A stretch of DNA of 64,000 bases, taken from positions 1,736,001-1,800,000 of the forward strand of contig NW_004457723.1 of NCBI RefSeq assembly GCF_000203815.1. Direction: 5' to 3'. Under the pieces are notes generated by a model. It saw only the letters and a program-made list of their open reading frames with translations. It was not told where the DNA came from and did no database searches. Positions within the stretch are counted from its first letter, which is position 1. Each line of letters opens with the position of its first letter. Below are positions 59,943-64,000 of this stretch, one piece after another. This DNA comes from Cavenderia fasciculata. Taxonomy: Eukaryota; Evosea; Eumycetozoa; Acytosteliales; Cavenderiaceae. Position numbers and translations under genes: made by a program.

Positions 59943-60280
59943 TAAAAGATTTTATAAATGTTGAAATATTGTGAATAAATAAATAAATTCACCACTAGAT
60001 CCCATGTTGGCATTAAAAGTCTGGCTCAAAAATCTTAAAATAAAATAAATAAAGAGAAGACCGACCTATAGGGTATTAGAATTGCAAAAAAAATAATAAA
60101 GATTTTGATTTTATTATTAATAATTTTTGAAAAGGTTATTTGATTATTTTACTTTTGTTTTTTAAGAAATTTTGCTATTAATACTTTTGATATGTTGGTT
60201 TGGTAGTTGGGATTTGGTAGTGGTTGGTAGTAGTAGGGGAGAGGATCAACAATAGAGTTACTCTCTTTATCTTTTATCAT
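59943..60280. other. Intergenic; no gene recognised
   Basis: AT-rich 3' flanks of the two convergent genes; nothing else visible. Confidence 0.5.
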
Positions 60281-63200
60281 TTAATCAACTTCCATAAGTG
60301 GTTGATCAGTTCCTTCTGGAAGTGGTTCAACATCAACTTCAATGTCGGCAGATCCAGTGTCATTGCTGCCGTTGCTGGTGGTGGGGATGGCAGATTGTCC
60401 ACGTGTATTGTTGTTGGTAGAGGTAGAAGTGGTAGAGGTAGATGAGGAGGTAGCAGCCTGAGCACGTGAAGAAGCAAAAGTAGAAGTGGTTGGAGCTGAT
60501 TGCAAGTTGGTGGAACTAACGGCCGATGAACGACCACTGTATCCACTTCCTCCATTCCATGCAGAGTTGCTAGAACTACTTTCATAACCGTTTGGTGAGT
60601 TTCCACCGCCACCATTACTATTTTCACCGTTACCGTTGCCATTGCTACTGTTCATTTCAGTGGTAATATCCTTTACCTCTTTAAGTCCCTTGTTTAAGTG
60701 GAAATCTGGGCTATAGGTATCCTTTCTACGGTAAAAGAGGACATAGGCGGCATCAGTGATAACGTTGGATGCGTCGACATTTTGAGTGTGACTGTCGTCA
60801 AACTTTACCCATTGATTCTCGAGCTCGTTGAGAGCATATGCAGTGTAATGACCACCACCCATCGAGCCATAGTGGTTCGAGACGGCAAAGAGGTCATAGA
60901 CTGGTGGACTGTCGGATGGCGACAAGACGTGAGACGAGAGATCCAAGTCCTTGATTGGGAAACGCACAAGAGTGTCGAGCTTTTCTCTCCATGCCTTTTT
61001 GTAGCTGAAACGCTTGAGATGGATGACCAAGATGGGTGGAGCAGACCAAATGTCAAACTTTTTGGTGGCTTGTTGATGCACCTTGCACTTGCTGCAGTAC
61101 CATGGGTCCTCGGCACCGAGCTTTTCAGTGCTGGTAAATAGGTCGATGCAAGTCTTGAGTTCAATCTCCTTTTCAGAAGCAATGTCACGATGGAAGGTAT
61201 TGTACTGGCTATTCTCAAGTTGTCCGGCGTCAAAGTGACGGTCAAAGGTTTGTCCCTCCCAGTGAAGAGTGATCATGTCAAAGTTGATGGGGTCGAATGC
61301 AAACTTTTTGGGTGGTGCCATCATAGAGTCCTTATTGTCGACGGTCATTTGGAAAATAAATCTTGGGTCTCTTGCTGGCTTTTGGTGGTTGATTCTGTTG
61401 TAATTGTATGGTCTGTAGCCACTGTAGCTATTGTCTTCCTCTTCTTCGGATGGTTCGTTTTCAATTGGTTTTTGGTTGCTATCAAAGATCTCCTTGATTC
61501 TGTCTTGTTCCTTTAACAATCCACCCAATCTCTCTTGAATGTGGAAATACAAATCTTCAACACTTGTCAATTCGGCAAATGGTACTGAAAGTACAAATGG
61601 GAAATGACTATGATATCCAGTTTTCATTGTTACTTTAATTGTATGATTTGCTGGATCCTTTAATTCATATCTAAATTGAAAATAATAAATAAATAAAAGG
61701 TTAATAATACTGTTCATAGATTAATCTATTTATCCTATGATTTACGTACACGACGATTGGATCTCTATTATGAATACTATCAAGAGTACCAGTTGGTTTC
61801 AAATGTTTGTTAATTTGATTGTTACTTTGAGAAGTGGCAAACAAATGAGAGATGGGAGCAACGTTTGGTTCGGCGGCGAGTTTTTCAAGCAACTCTTGGA
61901 CGGTTGAACTCTTGTTCAACTCGATCGAGTGTTGAGTTGGCAAGGCGTTTCCGTTGTATGGTACATAGACAACAGACATGATCTTTCTAATGTTGACTGG
62001 AAGTGGCAACGACAAGTACATGAATGGATCAAAGGTGATAGAGATGTTTTCGCACTCTGGACAAATTAACTTTGACTTGAGTTGTGCTTGGAACCAATCG
62101 ACAATGATCGATTTGTTACGAGCTCTGTGCATCTCCCATTGCTCGTTGGCAATGATTTCGTCGGCTCTACCGTCATAGTCCTTGCCCTCAAAGAATGGCT
62201 TCTTCTTGACTTGGTTCATATCCTCGTGAAGACCATCGAGCAAAAAGGCCAACAATTCTTGACTGTCGTGTTGTTGGTAGCCCATAAATTGGGGAGCAAA
62301 TCTTTCAATGGCCGTCTTAAAGTTTCTTGGTCCTACAGATGTCATGTCTCCCTTCCATATTTGCTTGATCAAATTGGCATACTCTTTGGCCAAATCACCA
62401 TTACATCCAAGTGGATTATCAACATTTAAATCTTCTAAATGTTTTTCATTTAATAAATATCTTGTTAATGGAATTGCATTACTTAAACACTAAAGTTAAA
62501 AAAGAGAGAAATAAAAATAAAATTAATAAATATAAAAGAAAATAGATATATTATATTTCTTTTTTTCTTTTTCTTTTTGACATACTTGAAGTGAAGAATT
62601 CATAAAACAGGTATTACCAAGATTATCTAAACCTGCAATACCTGGACGTGCTGGTCCATTTCTTTGATTATATCTTGAAGAATAACCTGAATAAGATGAT
62701 GAACTCTTTTCTTGTGGCCATGAACCATCTGCTAATCTTTCGTCAAATAATACCTAATAAATAATATAATATATTTTAATTAGAATACATCTATGTTTTA
62801 ATAATATTCCTTTTTTCTTTCTTTATCTTTTCTTTATCTTATCTTTACATACATTTTGACCTTCAATTAATCTACAATTTGAAATGTATTCTGGATTTTT
62901 AAGTTCATTGTATTTGCTGTGATTATAGTAATCCCAAACTCTAACGTTTTGTGGCTCAACATCGAGGAGTTTGCATACTCTTTCTTTGAATTTGTTGACG
63001 GTTTCATTTTTGCTAGCAAAGATATCAAGAACGTTGCTTTGTTGTGAAGATTTAAATACTTTAAGTGGTACTGGGTAATTATAATCAATTGAAGAAGACA
63101 TGAAATTCTTTGCTACCTTTCTTGATACAATTGGACTACATCCATATGATTTTAAAAAGTAATTCCATACCTATAAATATAAAAAAAAATATATATAAAA

Positions 63201-64000
63201 AGATTAATATTATATTTTCTATTCCTTTTGTTTTCTTTTTTTCTTTTTACATACTTGAGCAGGAACAACAGCAAAATGAGTATTTTCAGTTTGACCTGGT
63301 TTAATAAATTCAGTTCCTGGAACAAGAAGATTCGAGTTGTTGATTGGACCCAATTCGTCTGGGCTAAAAATATTCTTTAACCACTTGTCATACCATTCAT
63401 AGTTGATCAAAAACCAAGACTCACCGACTATTAATGGAGCTCTTTTGATAATATCCTTGGTGTCATTGTTGATCTTTTTTCTTTCATCTTCTGTCAAATT
63501 GGCATATTCATTGTCTTCGGCGACGACAGTGGTGGTGGTAGTTGGGGTTTTGTTGTTATTGTTGTTGTTATTGTTGTTGTTGGTTCCATTACTGTCTGTT
63601 GCTACTGTAGCATCTCCATCATTAGAGACTACTACACCGTTTGACGGTCCAGCAGGAGCAACAGAATCTTTTTCTAGTGACATGTTGGATGACTCTTCTA
63701 CTTGTCCAATACCGTTGTTGTTGTTTGGAACAGAAGTCGATGAGAGTGATGGTGATGAACCTGCTGACGACGTAGAGTTGATCTCGACAAACGACGAATC
63801 AGTGGTCGATGACATATTCTCAAAGCCGGCACTTGGCGAGTCAAAGCTGTTTGACTCGGCGGAATGGCTGTTTACTGCTGGGCTTTCTGTCATCTTCTCT
63901 TCTTCAAATTGCTCTCTTTTTCTTTTATATTCTAAACCGTCCGTGACTGCCGTCTTGTTGTCTTTAATTGGTGTTGGTATTCTTGTTGTTTTTTTGGTTA
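60281..64000 (-). CDS. Ubiquitin-specific protease with DUSP and UBL domains (USP4/11/15 type), 5' end outside window
   Basis: Five exons: 63255-64000 (partial), 62853-63170, 62586-62753, 61750-62489 and 60281-61670. There is an ATG at 63893 giving 1084 residues, but the frame stays open to the window edge with coding-like sequence, so the true start is probably outside. Counting from that ATG, a DUSP domain (about residues 145-230) is followed by a ubiquitin-like domain. The catalytic core has the Cys box [15 protein letters not shown], the His box [12 protein letters not shown], and zinc-type CPEC and CSKC pairs. A Ser/Asn/Thr-rich tail follows. It removes ubiquitin from substrates. Confidence 0.92.

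Overview
The window looks like a dictyostelid social amoeba nuclear contig. Evidence: AT-rich intergenic DNA, short introns (about 50-110 bp, donors mostly GTATGT/GTAAGT, T-rich acceptors), AAT/AAC-encoded poly-Asn and CAA-encoded poly-Gln tracts, FNIP/F-box-like and CBM49-like domains typical of the group, and two U1 snRNA genes with the Dictyostelium upstream sequence element (DUSE). Coding GC content is higher than I would expect for D. discoideum, so a Cavenderia- or Heterostelium-like species is a reasonable guess. This is inference; the species cannot be fixed from this sequence alone.

Layout. 0-4.2 kb: a secreted deaminase-CBM49 gene (- strand), then a gene-poor stretch. 4.2-17.8 kb: a run of + strand housekeeping genes: SLC45-type sugar transporter, TIM44, a dsRBD-FKBP-TPR protein, a guanylate-binding-protein-like GTPase, and a DIS3L exoribonuclease. 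17.9-19.0 kb: a ubiquitin-like/retroviral-integrase-like gene whose catalytic residues are substituted. 19-25.5 kb: an Asn-rich protein, a small secreted crystallin/I36-like protein, mitochondrial ferredoxin reductase, U1 copy 1 and the main part of a flavohemoglobin. 25.5-27.25 kb: a scrambled locus in which a truncated NOP53-like gene and another 3' gene fragment separate the flavohemoglobin body from its own first about 31 codons. 27.6-32.4 kb: an FNIP/LRR-type gene, a broken eIF4E gene and DLST. 32.6-39.7 kb: an accessory region with a gene fragment, a minisatellite, a palindrome, direct repeats and a decaying tandem low-complexity gene. 40.6-54.6 kb: CCDC12/Cwf18, ammonium transporter, ARM-repeat protein, S28 protease, a small membrane protein, ZIP transporter, ARP6 and a DEK-like protein. 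55.5-64 kb: U1 copy 2 (inverted relative to copy 1, identical over 164 nt), NOM1, a short coiled-coil gene, and a DUSP-UBL-USP deubiquitinase running off the right edge.

Genes are monocistronic and eukaryotic; no operons are expected. Recurrent themes are RNA metabolism (U1, DIS3L, CCDC12, NOP53, NOM1, eIF4E-like, dsRBD-FKBP), mitochondrial function (TIM44, FDXR, DLST), and chromatin (ARP6, DEK-like). Gene models were built by hand from reading frames and splice sites; most multi-exon models close exactly in frame, which is the main support for the exon boundaries. Several genes carry single-base frame breaks inside poly-A runs, which may be sequencing or assembly errors rather than biology.
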